Shown here: piece by piece, positions 10,001-20,680 of the stretch | How the letters are laid out: the number at the start of each line of letters is the position of its first letter | Numbering within the stretch: position 1 is the stretch's first letter | DNA from: Sepiola atlantica | Lineage: Eukaryota; Mollusca; Cephalopoda; Sepiida; Sepiolidae | Length of the DNA stretch: 64,000 nucleotides | Reading direction: 5' to 3' | NCBI GenBank assembly: GCA_963556195.1 | Contig: OY744525.1 | Span: 22,447,218-22,511,217 of the forward strand | Program-made: the position numbers and the translations under genes | Notes under the pieces: generated by a model | What the model was told of the DNA's origin: nothing | Databases searched by the model: none | The model's input: only the letters and a program-made list of their open reading frames with translations

Positions 10001-10625
10001 AACGAAGGATGAGAGTAATCCGACGTAATAGGAAATGAAAAAGGAAAAAACCCAGAGATATTTATGTTTATATATTCATGAACGTTTCGTCTTTATTGTA
10101 AGACTTCCTCAGGATGATAATTTTAAGAAAAATGTCATGCAAGTACATTGAAATTTTGGGTTGACATGATGGGTTGATAAAGAAAAAGTAGTAGCCCGGC
10201 AGATAAAACGCCACCGAAATGGCCCAGTTCCTGCCGGACTGATTGTCGAGAACGAATCCTCGACTGGTATTACCCCATTCCGACGTCCTCAATCAACCGA
10301 AGTTAAGGAGAGACTGGTCGGGCTGGGGTTGGCCTCAACCCTGAGAAGCCTATGTTTCCAGTATTTATTGAGAATGGAAGAGTCGAAATGTTCATTATAG
10401 GTATGGCACCATAAACACTTTTGTGATTTGATTCCGCTTTAGGTGGAATTTTCAACATGTGTTTATTTATTATGGCACTTACGAAAATTCTGATGTGAAA
10501 GATTTCGTTCTGATGAGTCAGCATTTATAATTTTTATGATTCATTGTATGTCTTAAAATAAATCCTGTCTTGAAACAGCTGTAAACAATCATAATACATT
10601 GGTGTATGCTCTTTATTGAGAACTT
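9998..10625. other. Unassigned; possibly a decayed repeat element
   Basis: Contains GAACGTTTCGTCTTTATTG followed by AAGACTTCCTCAGGATGA, a layout also seen beside hairpin elements elsewhere in the window. Two minus-strand frames (10,068-10,292 and 10,303-10,524) are arranged end to end and show no recognisable domain. Confidence 0.35.
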
Positions 10626-10628
10626 GAT

Positions 10629-10891
10629 TTGAAAAGAGAAAGAGAGAGAGAAAGAGAAAGAGAGAAAGAGAGAGAGAGAAAGAGAAAGAGAGAAAGAGAG
10701 AGAGAGAAAGAGAAAGAGAGAGAGAGAGAAAGAGAAAGAAAGAGAGAGAAAGAGAAAGAAAGAGAGAGAGAGAAAGAGAAAGAAAGAGAGAGAGAGAAAG
10801 AGAAAGAAAGAGAGAGAGAGAAAGAGAAAGAGAGAGAGAGAGAGAAAGAGAAAGAGAGAGAGAGAGAGAAAGAAAGAGAAAGAGGGATAGC

Positions 10892-10944
<53 letters not shown>

Positions 10945-10945
10945 A
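10629..10945. repeat. GA-rich simple-sequence array
   Basis: About 315 bp of (GA)n interspersed with GAAA, making local units such as GAGAGAGAAAGAGAAAGA. It is open in all three plus frames and some minus frames (Arg/Glu/Lys or Leu/Ser/Phe), which is why long frames appear here. Confidence 0.97.
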
Positions 10946-11395
10946 TACTGCAAGCCATTAACAAGACCGAAGAAAAGTAACAATGACTGCAAGATTTTTA
11001 AAGCTTCTAAAACAATCGGCCTTAAATTGTCTACGCGTTGCTGATGATATAATGCATACGTGGATGGCGGATATGTGGGATTCTTCACCGGATTAAATTT
11101 ATCTTTTGGTTGTCAAAGATATTTCGAAAACACATTACCTAAAATGAAAATGATATTTATTAAGCTAGCGGTTTCTTGAAGTTCTGATAAGAGCTTCAAG
11201 CATCTTTTTTTTTTGTTCGTTTGTAATTAACTAGAGTGCTCAACGTTAATATGAAGACTTATTTGCTCTATTGAAAACTCAGTCCAGAATGGTGGAATTC
11301 ATAAACATTAGGTAACCGATATAATTATTTTAAATATACACAGTGTTATTTTTATTTTATTTTTATTTTTTTACTTCATTTATTTTTGGATTTGT
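10946..11395. other. Unassigned AT-rich stretch
   Basis: No open frame, RNA motif or repeat match recognised. Confidence 0.5.
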
Positions 11396-11700
11396 TTTAC
11401 GGCATATCAACCATCAATGACACTTATTGTTTGTTTTTTTACTTCATTTAATTATTTTTGGTTTGTTTTACGGCATATCAACCACTAATGAGTTATTTTA
11501 ATGCCAAAGCAAATTATCAGATAGGATCTTATAGGTAAGCATTTTTTTTTTTAAGTTAAATTTTATTGAAGCCTCTTATTACTTTAATGAAGTTTATTAT
11601 GGTGCCTGGGTTAGTGGGTTTTTTTTTGGCTTATCAGCCCATTTAGAGCTATTTAATGCCGAATCCAGTCATTTGAATAACATTTTTTTTAAATTAAAAT
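11396..11700 (+). repeat. Repeat family E, three partial copies
   Basis: GTTTTACGGCATATCAACCATC at about 11,396, GTTTTACGGCATATCAACCAC at about 11,464 and a weaker TTTGGCTTATCAGCCCATTTAG at about 11,626, each followed by an ATTTAATGCC-like phrase or part of it. Confidence 0.75.
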
Positions 11701-11990
11701 TTAAAAAAAAATATTTATTCATGAAGTTTGCTTTTATTATTCATTTGGGATTCAAGTTATATTGCCAATCACAGTTTCATCTTATTCTCGGGGCAGATTC
11801 TATTTACTCCATAGATGGGATCCTGACAAGTACTACTACTCCAAACCAGAATGGACCTAGGAGCAGTGGTAATTAAGGGGCGTCTTCACACTCATCAAAG
11901 CTCTCAATTAGGGCTTCACTACTGGGTGCAATTTACTCTCATTCTCAGGACATGAGAGTGTTATTGACAGATAATTAAAAAAAATTTTAT
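11701..11990. other. Unassigned stretch
   Basis: A short open frame (11,673-11,876) overlaps the end of repeat E. No domain is recognised. Confidence 0.4.
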
Positions 11991-11994
11991 TTAA

Positions 11995-12787
11995 CAGTTC
12001 ACCCCAAACAAGGCAGGCCGCCACTGTAGACGTAAGGGGCTACTAAGAAAAAGGATGACGGTTTGGGGGGGGGGGGGTCAACCTAAATTGGGAGCTGCGC
12101 AGCGAGATGTCTGTTTACATATCAGTACCGTCAGCGAAAACAAGGAGCAGGTAGGGAGCTCCAGAGTCTAGCAGCACGGGAAAGAAGCTTTTGGAGTAGA
12201 AAGCTCTTCGACATCTGGGGACCTCCACAGTGAATGGATGGGATTTGGCAGATTGTCGGGTTAGTCCAGTGAATTTACTTCATGGGGGCACCAGAGCAGC
12301 AAGCTCATCAGAGCATAATCCATTGAAGTACTTGTAAAACAGGCACAAGGAAGCAACATTGCGGCGATGGGACAGGGGCTGGAGCTTGGTGGATAGTAAG
12401 GGACCTATTAAGTTGGCAGCTCTTTTTTGGACCTTGTCTAAGAGGGAGAGACTAGTGGATGATGACCCAGCCCAGATGTGGCAACAATACTCCATGCATT
12501 CGCAGATGGTGGCTTTGTAAAGATATAGGATAATGTCAGGTGTGAGAAGTTTACTGGCACGGTAGAGGGAGCCCACCTTCTTTGCAGCAGCCCTGGCAAT
12601 GTCTTCAATGTATTTATTCCAATTCATGTTATCTGTGAAAGTTAGGCCGAGGAGTTTGAATGATGAACTCTCAGGTAGGGTGGTATTTGCCATGGCAATC
12701 GGTAGTTGAAGATATGAAGCGCTTTGATCTTTTTCAAAACATATCAAAGCTTTTTCCCATAAAGAAATGAGGCAAGCATTACTATTG
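11995..12787 (-). pseudogene. LINE-A reverse transcriptase C-terminus and 3' UTR (broken)
   Basis: The minus-strand frame 12,280-12,786 encodes the C-terminal part of a non-LTR retrotransposon reverse transcriptase (Jockey/CR1-like group). It has an LGLTF motif, then NKYIEDIARAAAKKVGSLYR, the MEYCCHIWAG segment and the LLDKVQKRAANLIG segment, all typical of the thumb/connection end of LINE ORF2 products. The frame stops at 12,280 where such proteins continue. LINE-like codons resume to about 12,180 and then shift frame. The 3' UTR begins near 12,040 (CAGGCCGCCACTGTAGACG). The copy is 5'-truncated at a foldback arm near 12,787, so it cannot be active. Confidence 0.85.
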
Positions 12788-13121
12788 GTGACATAAAAGA
12801 TTTTAAACGGAAATATAGTTTGGAAATTAGTCAGAAACAATTCATTTTGGTTTACCTACTAATGTGTGACTTATTTTCGTTAAAAGCATTTTAATATTTG
12901 ATAGAAAATATAAGCATGTGAAGTCACCGTTATGATTGGCCTTTAATAGTTAGTCATCCATTGTAGGTTTACGGCTAGACCAGGGGTCAAACCTAACAGT
13001 AACTTCATATTCTTATATTTTCTATTAAATATAAATTGTTTTGACGTGAGTAGGTAAACCCAAATAAATTGCTTTGGACTTATTTCCCAACTGTATTTCC
13101 TTTTAAAATCTTTTATGTCGC
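12787..13121. mobile_element. Foldback element FB2
   Basis: Left arm 12,787-12,940 (GACATAAAAGATTTTAAACG ... GAAGTCACCGTTATG) and right arm 12,994-13,121 are diverged reverse complements separated by ~55 bp that include TTACGGCTAGACCAGGGG. It borders the truncated LINE-A. Confidence 0.75.
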
Positions 13122-13269
13122 CAACAACTGTTTGTCGGAAACGGATTAGAAAACAGTAAATTCTAGCAATCGTCAATAATAACTTTTTTAAATATTAAAA
13201 TCTCTCAACATTCACAGCCATTACCAGTCTTCTACCATAACTGAAAAAAGCTTTCCTTTTTTCCTTTGT

Positions 13270-13495
13270 ATCGGGCATAATTTCCATGGACAGAGTTTCT
13301 TTCCATAAAACTTCCATCTGTGGAACACATTACCATGGGGCTTCTTTCCTGCAGATTAAAACAGGGTCGTCTTCAAATTCAATGTCAACAAATATTTGGT
13401 ATGAATCGCCCCCCATAAGTAATGGAACTTCCTTCCTTCATATGAGCTTCTTCATCATTCCACTTGCAATCCATCCATCTCATTAATAATCCTTG
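13270..13495 (+). pseudogene. LINE-B 3'-end fragment
   Basis: Degenerate match to the C-terminal coding end of LINE-B at 37,500-37,650: GTTTCTTTCCATAAAACTTCC, CTGTGGAACACATTACCA, GTCGTCTTCAAATTCAATGTC. Several frame changes; not functional. Confidence 0.7.
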
Positions 13496-13560
13496 AGTGA
13501 CGTTTGGCCTTGTTAATTAGTAACTCATTAGTAATATATATACATATATATAAATAAATA

Positions 13561-13770
13561 TCGAAAGAAAAAATTCACACACTCACACACACATTGTAGC
13601 TGTTGGCACGATCATTTATTTCGACCTCCTGGCCTCTTCAGAATGCTAACGCGACAACTACATTTTTCCCCCAATATGTAGCTGTCCCGTTAGCATTCTG
13701 AAGAGGCCAGGAGGTTGAAATAAATTATAGTGCTGACAGCTACAATGTGTGTGTGAATTTTTTTCTTTCT
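13561..13770. mobile_element. Foldback element FB3
   Basis: Arms of ~85 bp (ACACACATTGTAGCTGTTGG ... CTCTTCAGAATGCTAACG, and its reverse) flank a ~35-base centre (CAACTACATTTTTCCCCC). No coding potential. Confidence 0.9.
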
Positions 13771-13854
13771 GCATTTTATTCTTGCTCTGTTTTGTACATT
13801 GAGCTCTCTTACTCGGATTTATTATCAAAATTATTCACACACATTATATATATA

Positions 13855-14086
13855 CAGGGTGTCTCAAAAAAATGTACTCACTCGTAGAATGACGAGAAAA
13901 CTTTTATTTATGAACATAGAGTGAAATGAAATAACATCGAATACATGAGACAGATGTAATTGAAGAATCATGTTCGCAAATGTTCAAACTGATGACCATT
14001 ATTGTTCAAACAAAGCTGATAACGCGCACCAAGGGATTTGCAAACGTCTCGTCATTCTAAGAGTGAGTACATTTTTTTGAGACACC

Positions 14087-14089
<3 letters not shown>
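13855..14089 (-). mobile_element. Internally deleted mariner/Tc1-superfamily element
   Basis: 235 bp bounded by inverted repeats CAGGGTGTCTCAAAAAAATG / CATTTTTTTGAGACACCCTG, flanked by TA on both sides (13,853-13,854 and 14,090-14,091), the usual target duplication of this superfamily. The inverted repeats extend to about 30-40 bp each. The interior, read on the minus strand (about 13,972-14,048), encodes residues like the C-terminal end of an IS630/Tc1/mariner DDE transposase (VCKSLGARYQLCLNNNG then HQFEHL). The catalytic domain is absent, so this is a non-autonomous, MITE-like derivative. A (TA)n tract follows it. Confidence 0.85.
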
Positions 14090-14091
<2 letters not shown>

Positions 14092-14133
<42 letters not shown>

Positions 14134-14137
14134 TATA
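14092..14137. repeat. (TA)n microsatellite
   Basis: Alternating TA run immediately downstream of the mariner-type element. Confidence 0.95.
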
Positions 14138-15176
14138 TATGAATTCAAAATAACTGATTCAGCTATTTTTATTGTTATTTCAATAAATTTAATCTTATTG
14201 AAAATTACGAAATGACACCAGTCTTTCTCTGCTTATCCCGTCATTATTTCTCGTCATCTTGGACTTCTCCTTGTCACTCGACTCAAACGATGCCGACTCA
14301 TAAGAAATGGAGTTGAAGATTGTACAACCATTGCTTCACAATAGACTCATCGTACACACACCCTTACAGGAGATATCCATTGTTTCTCGATTGAAAAAAA
14401 AAATGCTGGAAAAATGGAGATTAATTAACCAAAAATTTTAACAAAATAGCATGAGCCTTGAAAAAATATAAAAATGATTACATTTAAATGATATTCTTGT
14501 AAATGTTGCTTAAGGCTCATGGGTCCCCTGGGCAACTGCACAGCATACACATGCGTTAAGACCGCCCTAGAAGTATCCGTCTTCGCCAAGCTTCTAAAAA
14601 TCTTCCTAAGTCAGATGAAGAAAATCTTCCAATTAAGGGCAAATTTTGAAAAATCCTTTGTGTATGACCAACAGAGTTGATGCAAGTCATAGTTAGTTAT
14701 AAGAACTGATCCCCTTTTCAGTAAAACTCTCCATTGACTTCTCCAGAAATATAAAAGAAATTTTACTCTTTTCCACCATTATAGTTAGTTCAAACGTGTA
14801 AAACACAGCGAATAAAAGTATCAACTCAACATTAGGTGTCTTTGCTTAATTTCTGATTTTAACTTTTTCTCAACAGATTACAGTGTCTATTTGTTAAGTT
14901 TTTACTTTTTTTTTATATTTTTACTCAGACTTTTTTGTTCTTAAAACGAACAACAAAATAAATTTACAAATTTCAATATTTTTTTAATAAAAATGAAAAC
15001 GTTATTCTTTGTGTACTGTTTTAAAGAGAGGATTATATATTGCTCTTGATTGGTCCTAAAGTCAGGTCCAGTGTTTATATTGCAAAATCGATCAATGACA
15101 ATTCGGGAAGCATGTTGGTACAGTTTTATATTGCTATAAACAACTGTCAGGATATGGTGATTAATAATTGGTAGGT
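14138..15176. other. Unassigned non-coding stretch
   Basis: AT-rich with T-runs near 14,900 and 14,980. No gene or repeat match recognised. Confidence 0.5.
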
Positions 15177-15660
15177 TTGGTTGGTTGATTTGTTTTATGG
15201 CATATCAACCCTTTTCGGGTTATCTAATGCAAAATCTGGTCATTTTGGTAAAAAGTTTTTAATACTTCAAGTTCTTCATGTCTTCAAATAAAATTATTCA
15301 TGGTGTTTGGTTTGGTTGTTTTGTTTTACGGCATATCAACCATTTTCGGTCTATTTAATGCCAAATCCGGTCATTCAAGTTCTTTATATCTTCAAATAAT
15401 TATTGATGGTGTTTGGTTTGGTTGTTTTACGGCATATCAACCATTTTCGGGCTATTTAATGCCAAATCCGGTCATTCAAGTTCTTTATATCTTTAAATAT
15501 TTATTTATGGTGTTTGGCTTAGTTGTTTTGTAGAGGAAAATTGTTTTTGTTTTTGGCTTTTCAGAACATGATTGAATTTTGCAAAGGGAAAGGAAAAAAA
15601 AACAATAACATAAATGTGGTGCATTTTAGGTCAGGAAGCCGATATTTTGAGACAGCCTGA
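15177..15660 (+). repeat. Repeat family E, tandem array plus flanking body
   Basis: Three units of ~100-130 bp beginning near 15,177, 15,306 and 15,411, plus a start at 15,513. Each has GGCATATCAACC, TCGGGYTATTTAATGC, AAATCCGGTCATT and TTCTTTATATCTTCAAAT. The body at 15,540-15,660 (TTCAGAACATGATTGAATTT, GGTCAGGAAGCCGATATTTTG, CAGCCTGATCTGGTAG) is also present, reversed, at 33,245-33,400, so the element is at least ~480 bp. The 77-codon frame here is a translation of the repeat. Confidence 0.85.
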
Positions 15661-16435
15661 TCTGGTAGCATCAGAAAATTGCTCTCAAATATTTACTTGA
15701 CTTTATAAAATAGTTAAAGCATTAATTTATACTATATACAAAATGTGAGTTGGTTATAAGGACTACTTACAAACAAATTTTTGATTAAATGATAAATGAA
15801 ACGGATTGTATCTTTCCACTCTAGACTTTCACAGTATAGTGAAAACAGAGACAGCAGTGTTGCTAATATTTATCAGACAGTAAATGTAATATTTGAAAGA
15901 TATTCCAATCTTTATGACTATATTTCTCTCTGAAAAAATACAGATGTTGCTGAAATATGCTTAATTATCCTTCTGGCCCTTAAAAAGGGACCATGGACAC
16001 TAATGGGTTAATTCTAACTGGTTTGGATAATAATTGGTAGGAGTTTTTGGCCTGCATTGGATGGAAAAAGTGTGAAATGTGGACAAACAGACAATTTCCG
16101 TCCTTTATATAAGTAAAGATGAATATTTAAGGCTATCAGACCTAGAAACTTGAAATTTAGTAGGAGTGATCACCTACCTATGCAGATTGTTCAAACGGGT
16201 GTCCTATTGATCTTATTCGATTTTTGATGCGGATCCCCGAAGTGAGGTTTCAGTAGTGCTCTGATGGTTTCCTTAGTTTCATTTGCCTTATTTAAAATAT
16301 ACAATAAAAATTATACAGAGACGCTTTTAACAGTAATGTTAAAAACAATAAAAAATATGTTGTTACACATGTGAGTCAATCTTGCCTGAATTTCCAAGTG
16401 TAGTATCTGTTTCAGCCACAAAAGAGGAGACGCGT
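15661..16435. other. Unassigned non-coding stretch
   Basis: No recognisable gene or repeat. Confidence 0.5.
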
Positions 16436-16439
16436 CAGG

Positions 16440-16708
16440 CGGAAGTTCCATGGACAGACCTTTATAGGGGCTTCCCGTGTGTGGAACACATTATCGTTTG
16501 GATTGCTACCCTGCTGATTAAAAGTTGGTCGTCTTCAAATCTAATGTCAACAAATGCTTGTCTTAAACAACCCCATAAGTTCATACCATTGATCAATGTT
16601 GGTACTCCCATAGTGTTCCTCATCTTTCAGCTGGCAACCGTTTCCGTAACCCTTATCCTTGAATGGCTCTTGGCCTTGATAAGTGGTGTCCCAATAGTAT
16701 ATATAAGA
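16440..16708 (+). pseudogene. LINE-B 3'-end fragment with (TA) tail
   Basis: Degenerate C-terminus and 3' UTR of LINE-B: GTGTGGAACACATTATCG, GTCGTCTTCAAATCTAATGTC, CTTATCCTTGAATGGCTCTTG, GGCCTTGATAAGTGG, ending AGTATATATA. The same ordering is seen at 37,550-37,760 and 38,470-38,690. Confidence 0.75.
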
Positions 16709-16751
16709 TGTCCACACTAGAAACGTTGATGGAAGGCAATAAGTAGAATAT

Positions 16752-17158
16752 TTTTAAAAACCAGAACAACGTATTTTTTAAAAAAATTTTTTAAATATAT
16801 TATTTATTTATTCTAAAAACTTGATCTTTCAGCGAGATACGCCTTTGTCAAAAGTATAGGCATTTTTCTTTTTTTCCGTTTACTTTTTTTAATCCTTCTT
16901 GATTGAGACATTGTCACAGCCAAGATGAAATTCGTCTTGATGTTATGACCTTCATTATATTCAACATCAACCGTCATAACATCAAGACAAATTTCATTTT
17001 GGCTGCGACAAGAAGGATTAAAAAGAAAAGTAAATGGAAAAAAAATGCCTATACTTTTGACAAAAGCGTATATTGCTGAAAGATCTCAAGTTTTTAGAAT
17101 AAATAAATAATTTATTAAAAAATTTTTTTTTTAAATTACGTTCTGGTTTTTCAAAATA

Positions 17159-17163
<5 letters not shown>
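16752..17163. mobile_element. Foldback element FB4
   Basis: Arms of ~200 bp are reverse complements about a ~20-base centre near 16,965. Landmarks: TTTTTAAAAACCAGAACAACG, ATTTATTCTAAAAACTTG, GTCAAAAGTATAGGC, AATCCTTCTTG, CGTCTTGATGTTATGACC. The left arm has ~15 bases (near 16,905-16,920) not in the right arm. (TA)n follows at 17,163. Confidence 0.9.
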
Positions 17164-17193
<30 letters not shown>

Positions 17194-17261
17194 TAAATAG
17201 TTGCTTTTATCTACATATGTATACGTTTCATCCTCTCAGGAATTGTCAGTGTAGAGATGAT

Positions 17262-17350
17262 TATTCATACTGGTCGCAGGATTTGAAATCCCGAAACATA
17301 AGTCATGTTCTTTAACTCAAATTTCGATGTTTTAGCCCACACGGCAACTA
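17262..17350 (-). repeat. tRNA-like SINE remnant
   Basis: On the minus strand: GTTGCCGTGTGGGCTAAAAC, then after ~45 bases CGGGATTTCAAATCCTGCG, a degraded A-box/B-box arrangement. Low certainty. Confidence 0.35.
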
Positions 17351-17434
17351 TAAAAAAACTTGATAAATCAGTGAGAGATTAAACCTATTAAAGGCAGCTG
17401 TCGTCAAGAGTGTTCAACTGCTGAACGAGCATGC

Positions 17435-17436
<2 letters not shown>

Positions 17437-17487
<51 letters not shown>
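17437..17487. repeat. (TA)n microsatellite
   Basis: Alternating TA run directly abutting the palindrome FB5. Confidence 0.95.
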
Positions 17488-17491
<4 letters not shown>

Positions 17492-17642
17492 GTGTGGGTT
17501 AGTCGTTCAATTTCAAAGTATTGCAGGGTTAGTTAATAAAATTGAAATATAAGCCATATTAGCAATATTGCTAATATGGCTTATATTTCAATTTTATTAA
17601 CTAACCCTGCAATACTTTGAAATTGAACGACTAATCCACACG
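17487..17642. mobile_element. Near-perfect palindrome FB5 with no loop
   Basis: Arms of ~77 bp meet exactly at the centre (AGCAATATTGCT near 17,564). From TGTGTGGGTTAGTCGTTCAA to TTGAACGACTAATCCACACG the arms differ at only about one position. A third partial copy (TTGCTAATATGGCTTATATT) lies at 17,888-17,914 before another (TA)n. Confidence 0.95.
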
Positions 17643-17909
17643 TTTTCATGACAGCGAGCCAACGCTTCTTTCGTTCGACACCGGATTTGAATCAAAACCG
17701 CCGAAAACATCACTGCGGACATATCGTACCAAAGACGTTTATCAAGCAACAAAGAAATAAGTTTGTTTATTCTTGTTTTTTGATGAAAAAAAAAAAAATG
17801 ACTCAATACTGGTCACCCCTGAGGAAGGAATTTTATTCCGAAATTGATTGGATTAATGTAAAAAAAAAAAAAAAAAATTATCTTGTATTGCTAATATGGC
17901 TTATATTTC

Positions 17910-17959
<50 letters not shown>

Positions 17960-18000
17960 GGATTTGGGCAATTTCTATTTTTGTCATAATCCAGAATGTT
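17643..18000. other. Stretch between FB5 and its third partial copy, with (TA)n
   Basis: Short frames on both strands overlap here (17,597-17,956) but are partly palindrome and microsatellite. It includes CCCTGAGGAAGGAATTTTATTCCGAAA. TA run at 17,915-17,952. Confidence 0.5.
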
Positions 18001-18284
18001 CCTCCTTAGAGGATTTGGATCTTCTCCACATTAAGAACCGACATTTTGTTTAATTTTGCCCTCATTGGGAAGCAAGTAAATATGGACTAAAATATCAGAC
18101 AAATTTTTCCCACTTAAAAAAAAAAAATCATTGTGTCAACTTTGAAAACTTGCATTCATTATAAAATATGTAATTTTTTGGGATAGTTTGATAAAAAGGT
18201 CCAGTTTAGTGTAGAGTGCACGGCATCGCCTAGTCATGACAGGATTTGAGTCATTTCAGAATTTTTTAAATAAGGATCGATAAT
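18001..18284. other. Unassigned stretch
   Basis: Nothing recognised. Confidence 0.5.
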
Positions 18285-18505
18285 TTGGATTATTCGAACT
18301 ATTGTTCTCAACGTTTCGGTTGATGTAACCTTTGACCTTCAGATGAGTCTTGTTGAACTCAGCAATCTGTACGGAATTTCGAACGGAACCTTTTATTTCA
18401 TCCTTGGGTAGCTTGCTCTAGTTCCGTCAGCCATAACCGGCTAAAAGTCTTAAGTATCACTTTTATCCATTGCGCCAATCTGCCGCATCCGAATAATCCA
18501 AATTA
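18285..18505 (+). repeat. Dispersed repeat R4 (CAACGTTTCGG), copy 1
   Basis: GGATTATTCGAACTATTGTTC, CAACGTTTCGGTTGATGTAACC, CTTCAGATGAGTCTTGTTG, AATCTGTACGGAATTTCG, TTCCGTCAGCCATAACCGG. The same order is found at 43,425-43,620 and 43,925-44,090 and, in part, at 33,670, 42,880, 44,770 and 45,545-45,835. Confidence 0.75.
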
Positions 18506-19080
18506 TACAAAGGATTAAGATTTTCCAAAATCATACCCGTACTATTAAGCGACCCTATAGAAATAATACCTATGCCGACATGCGATCTTCAAGAAAATGT
18601 CCACCAAGCCTACAATAACGTACATCTTATTCTGATGCGATTGCTTAAATATGCCATGCCACCACAGTGATGGGGTATGTTTGTCCCCCTCCCTCCCCTC
18701 CTTCGCAACGTCTTAAAGAATAATGGTATTTTTTCGACGGCGCCACTATTCTAGCAAAGAACTGACGAATATATCTCGATATAGATGGAATGTTTCAAGC
18801 TGTCGCCGAATCTGGCTTAACTATTCAATTGCAAAGAAGGGGGAAGGAAATCACCGGCAAAGAAGAAGTCATTAAAGTGTATTGTCCAAATTTTACTGAA
18901 ATTTGTTCGCATTTTAAGGGTTTTTTTTCTTTTTGAATTTTATTTTTAAAGTCGAGAAAAAGGATTATGAATGGAAGGTAAAGCCTGAGTGACAACAAAA
19001 GAAATTAATGGTGCAGTTTTCTCTAATGCATACAGCTGCCTCGGGCGTGTATTACGCAAATCGGGTCCTTCTTTTTTTGT
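18506..19080. other. Unassigned stretch
   Basis: Mixed composition; no domain-bearing frame or repeat match. Confidence 0.5.
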
Positions 19081-19438
19081 ATGCCCCCCCCCCCTTCTCC
19101 TCCTCCCCCCTCTCTCTCTCTCTTATGCACCTTCTCTCTCTTTCACCCTCCCTTATCTCTTTCTCGCCCTTGTTTTCTCACATCCTCTCTCTTTCTTGCC
19201 ATTCACCCCCCCTCTCTCTCATGCACGTTCTTTCTTTCACCCTCCCTCCCCTTTTCTTTCTCGCCCTTGTTTTCTCTCGTCCCCTCTTTCTTTCTCACTC
19301 GCCATTCACTCGTCCTTCTCCCTTACATTCTCACTCTCGTTGTCACTTTCTCTCTCTTTCTCGCTTTACTCTTGCCATCTGTTTCGCCCTTCCTTCCTCT
19401 TTCTGTCTCCCTTTCTGTCTTTCTCCCCCCTCTCTGGC

Positions 19439-19469
<31 letters not shown>

Positions 19470-19470
19470 A
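19081..19470. repeat. Polypyrimidine (CT-rich) tract ending in (TG)n
   Basis: About 350 bp of C/T-rich simple sequence (TCTCTC, CCCTCC, TTTCTC) followed by (GT)n at about 19,441-19,470. The long Ser/Leu/Pro/Phe-rich frames in all three plus frames are artefacts of this composition. Confidence 0.95.
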
Positions 19471-20210
19471 GTGTGAGTGTTTTAATTTCCCAAAGAGTAA
19501 TTTATTTCAATTCGATGGAAACGCTTAACATAAATTTAAAAAAAGAATTAAAAAAAATGAAAAACCCAAAATAGAAGAAATAAAAATTAGGAGAGAAAAA
19601 TAAATCGAAATTAGAAATAAGAAAAAGAAAAGTAAAGACAAAAATGTATATGGCATTTTTTTTTTTACATCAACTCATATTAGAAAATAGACATTCTGAA
19701 GGAAATTAATGAGTTTTGTAGAAAATAAGACGAAAGTTTTTAACTTTCAAGGAAAAATAAAATAACTGAAAAATTCAATTGGAAAACAATTTGATTCTCG
19801 CCTTTTTCTTTTTAATTAGAAATCTATGACTTTTCCTAAGTATTTTTTAACCAACCAGTTACCGTTTATTAGACTCGTTTATACAATAGTGGCGCAGTTT
19901 TTCTTTACTTTAGGAACACAAATGAACCATAATACTTGACTTTTTCCTTTAAACCTTAATCTAAGCAAAAGATGATTTTCTATTCGCTATTTTAAAACTT
20001 TAAAAAATCACTTTCGAATTTAAAATGGATGCATGTGTAACAAAAAATAAAATTAAAAAAATAATAGACGGTCGAGTCTATTGAGTGGGTGAAGCCTTCA
20101 GGAGGGTGGATATGATACCCAACAGAGCAGAGTTGGACTAGCGCATTTTTGGTTGGGGGGGGGGGGTAGTTAAAAAAAACTATATTAGGTTCTGCCTTCT
20201 CCCAGTGTGT
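19471..20210. other. Unassigned A-rich stretch
   Basis: Very A-rich (19,540-19,640), then unremarkable; a G-run at 20,155-20,167. No gene seen. Confidence 0.5.
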
Positions 20211-20214
20211 CCCC

Positions 20215-20678
20215 CCCCCCCGCCAGAGCGCTTCTTGTCCTTTTGACCAAGATCAAAGTGTAGTATCTGTTCAGATGGATACTACACCCCATAGACCGGT
20301 ACCGTCTTGGCCTTCGGGCCTTGATTTCCGACGGTCTATGGATTTGTCCTGTGCAGTTCTAGAAGGTCTACCCTCCCAGGCTTTGCCTTCTCACCCTTTT
20401 AGAAGGGGTTAGTTTATTGCAAATCGCCTGAGGCGCCCTACCGGGGAATGCCGACGAGTTGCCCAGGCATTTTTTTAGGGTCACAGGTGCTCTTCCTTTA
20501 GGGTGCTGACTTATCAAATCCCATTTTCCGACCTTGTTTCACATTTTACTTTGTGGGAGGTAGATAAATCCCCACCCACCCCGCCAGAGCGCTCATCTTT
20601 TTATAGGGTGCTGGCTTTTTAAATACCACTTCCCAACCTTGTGTCACATCTTACCGCTGTGGGAGGAAGATAAATATC
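20215..20678 (-). repeat. Dispersed repeat R1, longer copy with partial tandem duplication
   Basis: Reverse complement of 32,256-32,590: GACCAAGATCAAAGTGTAGTATC, CTGTGCAGTTCTAGAAGG, GGGGAATGCCGACG, TTGCCCAGGCA. The outer part (GAGCGCT...TAGGGTGCTG...CCAACCTTGTGTCACA...GTGGGAGG) occurs twice, at about 20,480-20,570 and 20,585-20,675. Confidence 0.8.
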
Positions 20679-20680
20679 CC

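Noticed and set aside
10518..11088. Long Leu/Ser/Phe and Arg/Glu/Lys frames of 110-184 codons
   Set aside because: They are translations of the GA-rich simple-sequence array, open in several frames at once.
18989..19574. Overlapping frames up to 188 codons in all three plus frames
   Set aside because: Produced by the CT-rich tract and (TG)n. Three simultaneous frames and low-complexity residues argue against coding.
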